The notes under the pieces were generated by a model. It made no database searches. It was given only the letters and a program-made list of their open reading frames with translations, and had not been told where the DNA came from. This document shows, in pieces, positions 1 to 6,197 of a stretch of 7,812 nt of DNA. The stretch is from Candidatus Parcubacteria bacterium (GTDB lineage Bacteria; Patescibacteriota; Minisyncoccia; UBA6257; JAPLYJ01): NCBI GenBank assembly GCA_026395655.1, contig JAPLYJ010000022.1, positions 1 through 7,812 of the forward strand, read 5' to 3'. Positions within the stretch are counted from its first letter, which is position 1, and the number at the start of each line of letters is the position of its first letter. The translations under genes and the position numbers were made by a program.

Positions 1-334
1 AAAGTCCCTTTTGTTCGTTTTCAATAATACGCATATCAGTGATTATTAAGGTGTTTAAAAAATAAATCATGAGATTGTAGAAAAAAATATTCCAGATGAT
101 TAGGTAATATAATATAACTAAGAAATTCAAAAGAGGGGAGATGATATTGTAAAAACTTAGAGAATTGATGAAGTGATAGCAAAAAAATGGGATGAGGGCT
201 AACAGGGCAAAAAGAAAACAGGGTCCAAAGATGTTAAACCAATGTTTACGGGTACTAAAAATTACCGTTTCTCCAGGGATTTGTTTTTCAAAAGTATTTG
301 AAGAGCTATTAAAAATTGAGTTAGTTTTGGTCAT
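1..334 (-). CDS. PH-domain (bPH_2/YdbS-like) membrane protein, N-terminal part, runs off the left edge
   Basis: Reading the minus strand from an ATG at 334, the frame is open for 111 codons to the window edge. The translation starts MTKTNSIFNS and shows, in order, a short polar N-terminus, the motif PGETVIFSTRKHW (about residues 20-32), two hydrophobic segments (about 33-55 and 65-88), and then ITDMRIIENEQKGL (98-111), where the window ends. The pattern 'PGE-x-V-x5-R-x-HW, two helices, T-D-x-R-I-I-x-x-E-Q-K-G-L' is what I know from bacterial PH-domain proteins (DUF304/bPH_2), where the last motif begins the PH fold on the cytoplasmic side. The molecular role of these proteins is generally unknown. 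The start overlaps the end of the upstream 97-residue gene by 14 bases, so the two are very probably co-transcribed and translationally coupled. No Shine-Dalgarno motif precedes the start. The PH domain itself lies outside the window, so the family call rests on the N-terminal motifs. Confidence 0.8.
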   Translation of the reverse strand, partial: MTKTNSIFNSSSNTFEKQIPGETVIFSTRKHWFNIFGPCFLFALLALIPFFCYHFINSLSFYNIISPLLNFLVILYYLIIWNIFFYNLMIYFLNTLIITDMRIIENEQKGL

Positions 335-614
335 ATGAGAATTGGTTAATGAGATTTGATATTTGGTTAATTAAATCTGCCCACGAGATACTAAAGTATG
401 TAATAAAACAGATAGCTACCAAAATGATGGAGCCTACAAAAAAAATTAGAGCTATCATTTTAGGATGGGTACCAATACCAAAGCGGATCAAATGATATAA
501 GATGGAGAAAACGTACCAAAGGTAGAAAAAAATGATAATACCAAAAAGAATCAAAGGTACATTGATTTTGTTAATGGTAGTAAAAAGATTGTTAATATTT
601 TCTACGGGAATCAT
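321..614 (-). CDS. small two-helix membrane protein, unknown function, first gene of a unit with the PH-domain protein
   Basis: A 97-residue protein with a short amphipathic N-terminus, a first membrane helix (about residues 19-43), a conserved-looking turn HLIRFGIGTHPK (about 41-52), a second membrane helix (about 53-76) and a short polar tail rich in Asn and Gln. I do not recognise a named family. Its position, overlapping the start of the PH-domain gene by 14 bases, suggests the two proteins act together in the membrane, but this is inference from context. The ATG at 614 is supported by a good promoter (TTGATT, 17-base spacer, TAAAAT) whose -10 ends 8 bases before it, so the message probably starts at or next to the start codon. 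No ribosome-binding site is visible. Confidence 0.7.
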   Translation of the reverse strand: MIPVENINNLFTTINKINVPLILFGIIIFFYLWYVFSILYHLIRFGIGTHPKMIALIFFVGSIILVAICFITYFSISWADLINQISNLINQFSYDQN

Positions 615-622
615 TATTGTAT

Positions 623-651
623 ATTTTAATTCAATGTTTAATTTAAATCAA
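623..651 (-). promoter_or_regulatory. sigma70-type promoter for the minus-strand membrane gene pair, apparently leaderless
   Basis: Read on the minus strand, a TTGATT -35 (646-651) is followed by a 17-base spacer and a TAAAAT -10 (623-628). Eight bases then separate it from the ATG at 614, so transcription would begin at or within a base or two of the start codon. The hexamers are close to consensus, but in DNA this AT-rich chance matches are common. The exact 17-base spacing is the main support. Confidence 0.5.
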
Positions 652-657
652 GATATG

Positions 658-686
658 TGGTAATTTCTACGATAATATTATATAAT
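658..686 (+). promoter_or_regulatory. candidate promoter for the small anchored protein and transporter genes, apparently leaderless
   Basis: A perfect TATAAT -10 lies at 681-686, and seven bases later comes the ATG at 694, so the transcript would start at about the first base of the start codon. The -35 at 17-base spacing (658-663, TGGTAA) is poor, so this promoter may be weak or need an activator. It is back to back with the promoter for the minus-strand pair, with only 6 bases between the two -35 positions. Confidence 0.4.
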
Positions 687-693
687 AAAACAG

Positions 694-1098
694 ATGAAAA
701 ATACATTTAAAACAAACAAAAATTCAGGTTTGGCTCCTATTCTAGGTATTATCGTAGCCTTTTTGATTATTGTAGGTGGAGTTTATTTTTTTTACCGTTA
801 CAACGAGAATAAATACTCTGGCTTAAATGAAGAAATTGATTTTTTACAATCTGGGTTTTTAGCTAAAGATAATCCTGGGATGAAAAGTGGAGTTTGGTAT
901 TTGAACTACGAAACATCAGGCGTATCACCTTTGACTATGGAATTGATTTTTGATAAAAAAAGTGTTTGTATAACAGGTGTTCAAAAAGCTTTATGCTCTT
1001 TGTTTATGAAAAGCGTCTATATCGGTAGTAATGTGACTGTAGGAGGTAGGTTGCAAGACGATGGTTTGCTTGTTAGAAAATTAGAAGTAATGCCATAG
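694..1098 (+). CDS. small membrane-anchored extracytoplasmic protein, unknown function
   Basis: A 134-residue protein with a basic N-terminus, one hydrophobic helix (about residues 13-34, LAPILGIIVAFLIIVGGVYF) and an outside domain. After a polar linker, the domain (about 63-134) has a regular beta-strand pattern: GVWYLNYE, PLTMELIF, SVCI, a second Cys at 101, VYIGSNVTVGGRL, LLVRKLEV. The 'G-x-x-V-x-V-x-G-x-L' close and strand rhythm suggest a small beta barrel of OB-fold type. This is inference and I cannot name a family. Two cysteines (92 and 101) could pair outside the membrane. There is no lipobox, so the helix probably stays as an anchor. It stops at TAG, 79 bases before the fusion-protein gene on the same strand, so it may be in the same operon. 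No ribosome-binding site is seen; a TATAAT ends 7 bases before the ATG. Confidence 0.7.
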   Translation: MKNTFKTNKNSGLAPILGIIVAFLIIVGGVYFFYRYNENKYSGLNEEIDFLQSGFLAKDNPGMKSGVWYLNYETSGVSPLTMELIFDKKSVCITGVQKALCSLFMKSVYIGSNVTVGGRLQDDGLLVRKLEVMP

Positions 1099-1177
1099 CT
1101 TGTAAAATTAGAAATTATATAATTAAAGCCTGAAAAGAGCTTTTAAAAAGCCTCTCTTGGGTACAAAATATTAAGAT

Positions 1178-2740
1178 ATGATTAAAATCCAAAAAAGTTT
1201 TATTAAGAAATACCTTTGGTTAATAATTTTAATTTTAGTAGTAGGTGCTATCATTTTTTATTTTATCAATAGACCATCTGCAAAATTAAATAATTTAATG
1301 TCAGTTAGCCGTGGTCAGATAAAACAGGAGATCAGCGTAACAGGTAAAGTAAAACCTACCCAAAGTATTGATTTAGCGTTAGAAAGAGGTGGACGTGTTA
1401 AACGTCTCTATGTCCAAGTTGGAGATGAAGTTTACAGTGGCCAAGCTTTATTACAATTAGAAAATAATGATTTATGGGCGCAAAGAGACCAAGCTATAGC
1501 TGCTTTAGATGCTCAGAAAGCAAGATTGTCAGAATTAGAGATAGGGAAGAATAAAACTGAAATAGATTTAGAGATAGGGAAGAATAAAACTGAAAAAAAT
1601 CTTTCAGAATATTATCAACAAGCATCATTATTAATCAAACAATCCTATTGGGTAGCTGAAAGAGCTTTGCGTCAAACAATATCGCCTTTATTTGAATATC
1701 ATGATAATTTGTCAGCATCTAATGCTGTCTACAAATTGAATTATAGATATTGTAATGATTCTGCCGCTAATGAAGTAAATGTTTCACGCAAACTTTTAGA
1801 GCAAGTTTTAAAAGATTGGGATATATCTATTAAAAACGCAGATAAAGCTCCTGAATCAGAATTGGATAATTTAATTTCTCTAACTGACAAATACCTTGTT
1901 CAAGTTCAATCATTTCTTAACAAATTGAATGAAACTTTTATTATTGATTGTTATTTAGATGGGATGCAAACTACTGCTTTAATTAGCAATAAAAGCTTAG
2001 GTGTCACTGCTCTAACTAACGTAGACACTGCTTTAAATAGTCTACGTGTTCAAGCTCAAACTATTAATAATCAAAAATTTTTAATATCACAAGAACAAAA
2101 TCAAGATTTAGGTCAATCTGATCAACAGATACAAGCTCAACAAGCTTTAATTAAGCAAGCAGAAGCTAACGTATCGTATTATGACGCCCAATTGTCTAAA
2201 ACTAATTTGATAGCACCTTTTAACGGAAAGATTACTAAAGTAGAACCGCAAGTAGGAGAAATTGTTAGTTTAAATACGCCTTTAATTTCTTTAATTGGCA
2301 AAGGTAAATTTTTGATAGAAGCTAATGTTTCTGAATCTGATATTGCTAAAGTAAAAATTGGAGATCAAGCAAAAATTACTTTAGACGCCTATGGTTCTGA
2401 GGTAGAATTTAGTGCTTCGGTGATAAAAATTGATTTGTCTGCTACTACATTAGAAGGTGTTTCTGTCTACCAAACTACTTTTCAATTTGAGAAAGAAGAC
2501 GATCGTATTTTAAGTGGTTTAACTGCTAATATAGACATCAATGTTAACCAAAAAGAAGATGTTTTGTTTTTACCTTCGCGATATATCATTTCTAAAGATG
2601 GTAAAAAATATGTGAGATTAGTCACTGATGAGATTAAAGGTTTGATTGAAGAAAAAGAAATTGTTACAGGACTTAAAGGTTCTGACGGTAGAACAGAGGT
2701 AATCTCTGGATTATTGGAAGGTCAAAAAATAGCTCCATAA
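1178..2740 (+). CDS. membrane-fusion (HlyD/MacA/YknX-like) subunit of an ABC exporter, with enlarged helical region
   Basis: This 520-residue protein is the extracytoplasmic adaptor of the ABC system encoded next to it. It has a cytoplasmic N-terminus, one membrane helix (about residues 12-30), the first half of the lipoyl/barrel-sandwich domain (about 48-99, with GGRVKRLYVQVGDEVYSGQ), a long mostly helical section (about 100-340), the second lipoyl half (341-375, LIAPFNGKITKVEPQVGEIV), a beta-barrel (about 376-460), and a C-terminal membrane-proximal part ending GLLEGQKIAP. E. coli MacA has about 370 residues; the surplus is in the helical section, which also holds two Cys (192 and 258). An 11-residue unit is repeated at 120-130 and 131-141. 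In a cell without an outer membrane there is no TolC to contact, so the nearest functional model is Bacillus YknX. A bulged hairpin (1135-1158) lies in the leader. It stops 5 bases before the ATPase gene. The substrate is unknown. Confidence 0.9.
   Translation: MIKIQKSFIKKYLWLIILILVVGAIIFYFINRPSAKLNNLMSVSRGQIKQEISVTGKVKPTQSIDLALERGGRVKRLYVQVGDEVYSGQALLQLENNDLWAQRDQAIAALDAQKARLSELEIGKNKTEIDLEIGKNKTEKNLSEYYQQASLLIKQSYWVAERALRQTISPLFEYHDNLSASNAVYKLNYRYCNDSAANEVNVSRKLLEQVLKDWDISIKNADKAPESELDNLISLTDKYLVQVQSFLNKLNETFIIDCYLDGMQTTALISNKSLGVTALTNVDTALNSLRVQAQTINNQKFLISQEQNQDLGQSDQQIQAQQALIKQAEANVSYYDAQLSKTNLIAPFNGKITKVEPQVGEIVSLNTPLISLIGKGKFLIEANVSESDIAKVKIGDQAKITLDAYGSEVEFSASVIKIDLSATTLEGVSVYQTTFQFEKEDDRILSGLTANIDINVNQKEDVLFLPSRYIISKDGKKYVRLVTDEIKGLIEEKEIVTGLKGSDGRTEVISGLLEGQKIAP
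1535..1600 (+). repeat. in-frame 33-bp tandem duplication inside the fusion-protein gene
   Basis: Two adjacent 33-base copies (1535-1567 and 1568-1600) differ at only two positions, both in the last five bases. Each encodes 11 residues, LEIGKNKTEID and LEIGKNKTEKN. The near-identity implies a recent duplication by slippage or unequal recombination, in the predicted first arm of the helical hairpin. Confidence 0.95.
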
Positions 2741-2745
2741 AAAAT

Positions 2746-3465
2746 ATGGATTTGATTCAAATTAAAAATTTGGTAAAAATATACGATGACAATGGTTTGT
2801 CTACTAAAGCTGTTGACGGGATAAGTTTGAATATTAAAACAGGCGAATATGTAGCCATCATGGGACCATCGGGTTCTGGTAAATCAACTTTGTTACAAAT
2901 CTTAGGTTGTTTAGAAAGACATACTTCTGGAGAATATTTTTTTGATGGCAAAGAAATTAGTAGTTATAGCGATGAAGAATTAGCTTTAATGAGAAATCAA
3001 AGTATTGGTTTTGTATTTCAGAATTTTAATCTTTTACCTCGTTTGTCTGTTTTAGAAAATGTTAAATTACCTTTGGTTTACAGTCAAATGCCAGCAATAC
3101 AAAGAGCACCCATGGCAAAAGAAATGATTAAATTAGTAGATTTAGAAGACAGAATGAATTATCCCACATCTAAATTATCTGGTGGTGAAAAACAAAGGGT
3201 AGCCATTGCTAGGGCACTAACTAATAACCCTAAGATTATTTTTGCTGATGAACCAACTGGTAGTTTGGATTCTAAGGCAGGGGAGACTATTTTAAAATTT
3301 TTTGAAGATATGCATACTCAGGGTAAAACTATATTGTTGGTAACGCATGAATCTCAAGTAGCTCAATGTGCTGAGAGAGTCATACATTTAAAAGATGGTT
3401 GTATAGAATCTGATATTAATAATTCTGATCGTAGGATTGTGTATAAAAGTGGTTTTATCAAATAA
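2746..3465 (+). CDS. ABC transporter ATPase, LolD/MacB/YknY type
   Basis: This is the cytoplasmic ATPase that powers the neighbouring FtsX-type permease. All nucleotide-binding motifs are present in the 239 residues: Walker A GPSGSGKST (40-48), Q-loop Gln92 in FVFQNFNLLP, signature LSGGEKQRVAIARAL (144-158), Walker B IIFADEP with Asp168 and Glu169, D-loop SLD (173-175) and switch His201. The QNFNLLPRLSVLENV stretch is typical of the LolD/MacB/FtsE-like group rather than nutrient importers. The length is normal for the group; the last 20 or so residues (from about 221) are a polar tail that I do not recognise as conserved. The start lies 5 bases after the fusion-protein stop and the stop is 1 base before the permease ATG, which indicates one translationally coupled operon. 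No Shine-Dalgarno motif is visible at a suitable distance. Confidence 0.95.
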   Translation: MDLIQIKNLVKIYDDNGLSTKAVDGISLNIKTGEYVAIMGPSGSGKSTLLQILGCLERHTSGEYFFDGKEISSYSDEELALMRNQSIGFVFQNFNLLPRLSVLENVKLPLVYSQMPAIQRAPMAKEMIKLVDLEDRMNYPTSKLSGGEKQRVAIARALTNNPKIIFADEPTGSLDSKAGETILKFFEDMHTQGKTILLVTHESQVAQCAERVIHLKDGCIESDINNSDRRIVYKSGFIK

Positions 3466-3466
3466 C

Positions 3467-4708
3467 ATGACATTTAGAGATAACATTAAAATAGCTTTAG
3501 CAGGATTGACGGTACAAAAATCACGTTCTGCTTTAACTATTTTAGGAATTGTTATTGGTATTACCGCTATCATTTTAATTACTGCTTTGGGTCAAAGCGC
3601 GGAAAATTTAATTATCGGGCAAGTTCAAAATTTAGGTTCTGCTAATATCTATATCTTACCTGGTCGCAGACCAGAAGGTGCCGCTGGTTTTGGCGCTATG
3701 ATCATGAGTGATTCTATAAAAATAAAAGACATTGAAGACTTGCAAAACAAAAATAATGTACCTGATGCTAAAGAAGTTATACCTGTAGTTTTTGGTATGG
3801 CTAGGGCTAATTATGGTTCTGAATCTTTTGATGCTATGATTTTTGGTACCAACGCTCAAGCTTATGATTTATTTAATTTAGCAGATTATTCCGGAGAGTT
3901 ATTTACCGATTCTGATGTTAGCCAAAAAGCAGAAGTGATTGTTATCGGTCAAAAGGTAGCTGAAAAACTTTTTGGAGGAGATCAGGCTATTGGACAAAAG
4001 ATTAAAATTAAAAATAAAAATTTTAGAGTTTTAGGAGTTTTAAGCAAAAAAGGTCAATCTTCTTTTGTTGATTTTGATGAAGTTATCTTAGGCCCGTACA
4101 CTACCATTCAGCAAGATATCTTAGGTTTCAAATATTTTCAAAGAGTAGTGGTAGCTGCTAATTCAAAAGAAGTTATTCCTAGTGTGATCAAACAAACCGA
4201 AACTGTTTTAAGAGACAATCACAATATTACTGATATTTCTAAAGATGATTTTTATGTCCAAACTCAAGATGATATTGTTAAAACCTTAGGTATTATCACT
4301 ACTGTGTTAACAGTGCTTTTAACTTCAGTAGCTGCTATTTCTTTAATTGTAGGAGGTATTGGTATCATGAATATCATGTTGGTTTCTGTGACAGAACGTA
4401 CCAGGGAGATTGGGTTGAGAAAAGCATTAGGGGCTACTAACAAAAATATTCTAAGTCAATTTTTAACAGAAGCAGTGATGTTAACTTTAGCTGGGGGGAT
4501 AATAGGGATTACTTTTGGATCTGTTTTAAGTTGGTTAATGACTTTGGTATTAAATAGTTTTTTTAATTTAGGTTTTACCTTTGCTTTTCCTTTAATGGGA
4601 GCATTCTGGGGAGTATTGGTTTCTACTTTAGTAGGTTTTGTTTTTGGCATTTTCCCAGCGTATACAGCATCAAAAAAGAGCCCCATGGAGGCTCTGAGAT
4701 ATGAATAA
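3467..4708 (+). CDS. ABC transporter permease, MacB/FtsX family (YknZ-like)
   Basis: The membrane subunit of the exporter, 413 residues from the ATG at 3467. An in-frame TTG at 3437 would add ten residues, but it lies inside the ATPase gene and is not homologous-looking, whereas the ATG sits 1 base after the ATPase stop and gives the family-typical MTFRDNIKIALAGL start. It has a first membrane helix (about 21-42), a large extracytoplasmic MacB-PCD-like domain (about 45-270), then three helices (about 275-305, 334-362, 378-399). The cytoplasmic coupling motif TERTREIGLRKALGA (309-323) and the C-terminal ASKKSPMEALRYE are classic for the family. MacB-type proteins work as mechanotransmission dimers, moving substrates on the outer face rather than through a channel. 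The last codons also contain the hairpin that serves as a terminator for the opposite strand. Confidence 0.93.
   Translation: MTFRDNIKIALAGLTVQKSRSALTILGIVIGITAIILITALGQSAENLIIGQVQNLGSANIYILPGRRPEGAAGFGAMIMSDSIKIKDIEDLQNKNNVPDAKEVIPVVFGMARANYGSESFDAMIFGTNAQAYDLFNLADYSGELFTDSDVSQKAEVIVIGQKVAEKLFGGDQAIGQKIKIKNKNFRVLGVLSKKGQSSFVDFDEVILGPYTTIQQDILGFKYFQRVVVAANSKEVIPSVIKQTETVLRDNHNITDISKDDFYVQTQDDIVKTLGIITTVLTVLLTSVAAISLIVGGIGIMNIMLVSVTERTREIGLRKALGATNKNILSQFLTEAVMLTLAGGIIGITFGSVLSWLMTLVLNSFFNLGFTFAFPLMGAFWGVLVSTLVGFVFGIFPAYTASKKSPMEALRYE
4672..4695 (-). terminator. Rho-independent terminator for the patatin-like gene, embedded in the permease coding sequence
   Basis: On the minus strand the sequence reads AGAGCC, a 7-base loop, GGCTCT, then six Ts. 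This is a six-pair G+C-containing stem followed directly by a U-tract, a textbook intrinsic terminator. It begins 13 bases after the patatin-like stop codon. On the plus strand the hairpin has no adjacent T-run, so it should act in one direction only. Confidence 0.75.
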
Positions 4709-5521
4709 TTAATTTAAAAGTTTTTTTAATTCTGGTATCATTTTTTCCATGGCCTTTAAGCCAGATTGGATAATATCTTTGCCGTTTATAAAACTATTAA
4801 ACCCGATATCTGAAGCGTATTTAATATCTGGGACGACAATGATATCTGCGTCTTTAGCGCTTTCAATAGAGAGGTTACATCTTAAAATACTTAAAGAAGT
4901 ATTGGCTACGGATAGAAAAGACATTAAAGGTTTGATTTCTCCTTTTTTTAAAGCACTAAAATATACATGATCTAAGTTAACAGCAATGACAATATCAGCT
5001 CCCATTTTTTTAACAGTTTCAACAGGTACAGGCTGTGACAAACCACCATCTACTAAATATCTATCATTGATTTTTACAGGTTGAAACATTAAAGGGATGG
5101 AACCACTAGCCCTGATAGCCTCAGACAAACTACCTTTGTCAATAATAACAGCTTCTGCGGTAAAAAGATCAGTGGCTACAGCTTTAAAAGGTATAGCCAT
5201 GTTTTCAATATTTACAGAACCAATGATATCATCTAAAAATGAAACTGCTTTTTTCCCTCCTATTATTCCCGAACCAATCTGAGGATCAGAAAAAACTTCT
5301 AAGAGATCTTTATAAGAAAAATTATGTGCTAGATTTTCAATTTTTAATAAATTACGTTCTACACCATACATACCTCCGATTAAAGCCCCAGCGCTAGTAC
5401 CAGCGATATAATCGATATTAATTTTTTCGTTTAAAAGAGCTTGGATAACACCAATATGGGCTAACCCTCTAGGACCACCACTACCTAACGCTAAACCGAT
5501 TGTTTTTCTTTTAATTTCCAT
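4709..5521 (-). CDS. patatin-like phospholipase (RssA/NTE-related)
   Basis: A 270-residue serine lipid hydrolase, probably cytoplasmic or membrane-peripheral, as no signal peptide or membrane helix is seen. Patatin-family landmarks are complete: the oxyanion-hole loop GSGGPRG (13-19), the nucleophile elbow GTSAG with Ser43 (41-45), the ASGSIPLMFQPV stretch (138-149) and the catalytic DGG with Asp158 (158-160). The Ser43/Asp158 dyad would cleave acyl esters of phospholipids or lysophospholipids; the real substrate is unknown. The length fits single-domain bacterial RssA-like proteins. The ATG at 5521 is well placed for the conserved start (KRKTIGLALGSGG) and sits 7 bases from an extended -10, so the message is probably leaderless. 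Its stop abuts the permease stop with no gap. It shares a promoter region with the rubrerythrin gene. Confidence 0.93.
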   Translation of the reverse strand: MEIKRKTIGLALGSGGPRGLAHIGVIQALLNEKINIDYIAGTSAGALIGGMYGVERNLLKIENLAHNFSYKDLLEVFSDPQIGSGIIGGKKAVSFLDDIIGSVNIENMAIPFKAVATDLFTAEAVIIDKGSLSEAIRASGSIPLMFQPVKINDRYLVDGGLSQPVPVETVKKMGADIVIAVNLDHVYFSALKKGEIKPLMSFLSVANTSLSILRCNLSIESAKDADIIVVPDIKYASDIGFNSFINGKDIIQSGLKAMEKMIPELKKLLN

Positions 5522-5527
5522 ATATTT

Positions 5528-5556
5528 ATTCTAACATCTTTTTTTAATCTAGACAA
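5528..5556 (-). promoter_or_regulatory. promoter of the patatin-like gene, extended -10, apparently leaderless
   Basis: On the minus strand, TTGTCT (5551-5556) is followed by a 17-base spacer and TAGAAT (5528-5533), preceded by the extended -10 dinucleotide TG one base upstream. Only six bases separate the -10 from the ATG at 5521, which places the transcription start at about the first base of the start codon. Confidence 0.6.
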
Positions 5557-5585
5557 TTGATAAAAAAGAAAACATTTAGTAAAAT
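5557..5585 (+). promoter_or_regulatory. promoter of the rubrerythrin-desulfoferrodoxin operon
   Basis: TTGATA (5557-5562), a 17-base spacer and TAAAAT (5580-5585) give a near-consensus sigma70 promoter. The start would be near 5592, leaving a leader of about 20 bases before the ATG at 5612. The -35 directly abuts the -35 of the divergent patatin-like gene. A TATAAA at 5589-5594 is an alternative -10 but lacks a -35 at a suitable distance. Confidence 0.55.
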
Positions 5586-5611
5586 GATTATAAATTAAAA
5601 TATTAAAAAAC

Positions 5612-6193
5612 ATGAAACAAACAATTGTAAATTTAGCTAAAGCTTTTGTAGGAGAAAGCCAAGCAAGGAACAGATATACTTTTTTTTCTAAGATATCCAA
5701 AAAAGAAGGTTTTGAACAGATAGCTGAGATTTTTCTTTTAACAGCAGACAATGAAAGGGAACATGCTTCTTGGTTTTATAAGATGCTTTTGGAATTAAAA
5801 ACAAAAGAAAGTATTTTAGAAAATATTAAAGTAGAAGCTGAGGTACCATGTATTTTGAGTACTACCATGGAAAATCTTAAAGCAGCTATTGCTGGAGAAA
5901 CAGAAGAATATACCTCTTTGTATCCATCTTTTGCAGAAACAGCTATTCAGGAAGGCTTTTCGGAAATAGCTTCAAGAATACAGGCTATCAGTGAAGCTGA
6001 AAAACATCATGCCCAAAGGTATGCTTTGATATTATCTCAATTAGAAAAGAATTCTATCTTTAAAAAAGATCAAGAAGTTATTTGGATTTGTAGGGAATGC
6101 GGATATCCTCATTTTGGTTTTGAACCACCTTTACAATGTCCGTCTTGCGGTCATGAAAAAGGTTTTTATCAATTAAAATGCGAAACATATTAA
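5612..6193 (+). CDS. rbr: rubrerythrin (NADH-linked-type peroxidase with C-terminal rubredoxin domain)
   Basis: A cytoplasmic non-haem iron peroxidase that reduces hydrogen peroxide to water. The 193 residues match the usual size (about 190). The N-terminal four-helix ferritin-like domain carries the diiron ligands: Glu15 in GESQARNRY, Glu48 and His51 in NEREHA, Glu96 and Glu99 in GETEEY, and Glu130 and His133 in AEKHHAQRY. A C-terminal rubredoxin-like domain has an FeS4 site from Cys160-x-x-Cys163 and Cys176-x-x-Cys179, so the electron-transfer module is built in. The fit at the N-terminus (MKQTIVNLAKAFVGES) supports this ATG. It is first in an operon with desulfoferrodoxin, which makes the peroxide that this enzyme removes. 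The immediate electron donor is not encoded in the window. No Shine-Dalgarno motif is seen. Confidence 0.96.
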   Translation: MKQTIVNLAKAFVGESQARNRYTFFSKISKKEGFEQIAEIFLLTADNEREHASWFYKMLLELKTKESILENIKVEAEVPCILSTTMENLKAAIAGETEEYTSLYPSFAETAIQEGFSEIASRIQAISEAEKHHAQRYALILSQLEKNSIFKKDQEVIWICRECGYPHFGFEPPLQCPSCGHEKGFYQLKCETY

Positions 6194-6197
6194 AAAC

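Noticed and set aside
1100..1123. TTGTAA and TATAAT before the fusion-protein gene as a promoter
   Set aside because: The spacer is only 12 bases, and the TATAAT is part of a simple AT palindrome.
2757..2951. Minus-strand ORF inside the ATPase gene
   Set aside because: It is the mirror of the conserved Walker A region and has no homologous-looking features. The same applies to the antisense ORFs at 3388-3573, 3656-3859 and 4456-4686.
3437..3466. TTG start giving a ten-residue longer permease
   Set aside because: It lies within the ATPase gene, and the ATG at 3467 gives the family-typical N-terminus and a 1-base gap.
4677..4695. The same hairpin as a terminator for the permease operon on the plus strand
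   Set aside because: It lies before the stop codon and no T-run follows it directly in that direction; the nearest T-run is at 4721-4727.
4749..5282. Plus-strand ORFs inside the patatin-like gene
   Set aside because: They are antisense to a gene with complete catalytic motifs and have no plausible promoter or domain.
5491..5751. Minus-strand ORF across the rubrerythrin start
   Set aside because: It overlaps both divergent promoters and the start of two well-supported genes. The same reasoning removes 6190-6396, 6396-6581 and 7209-7433.
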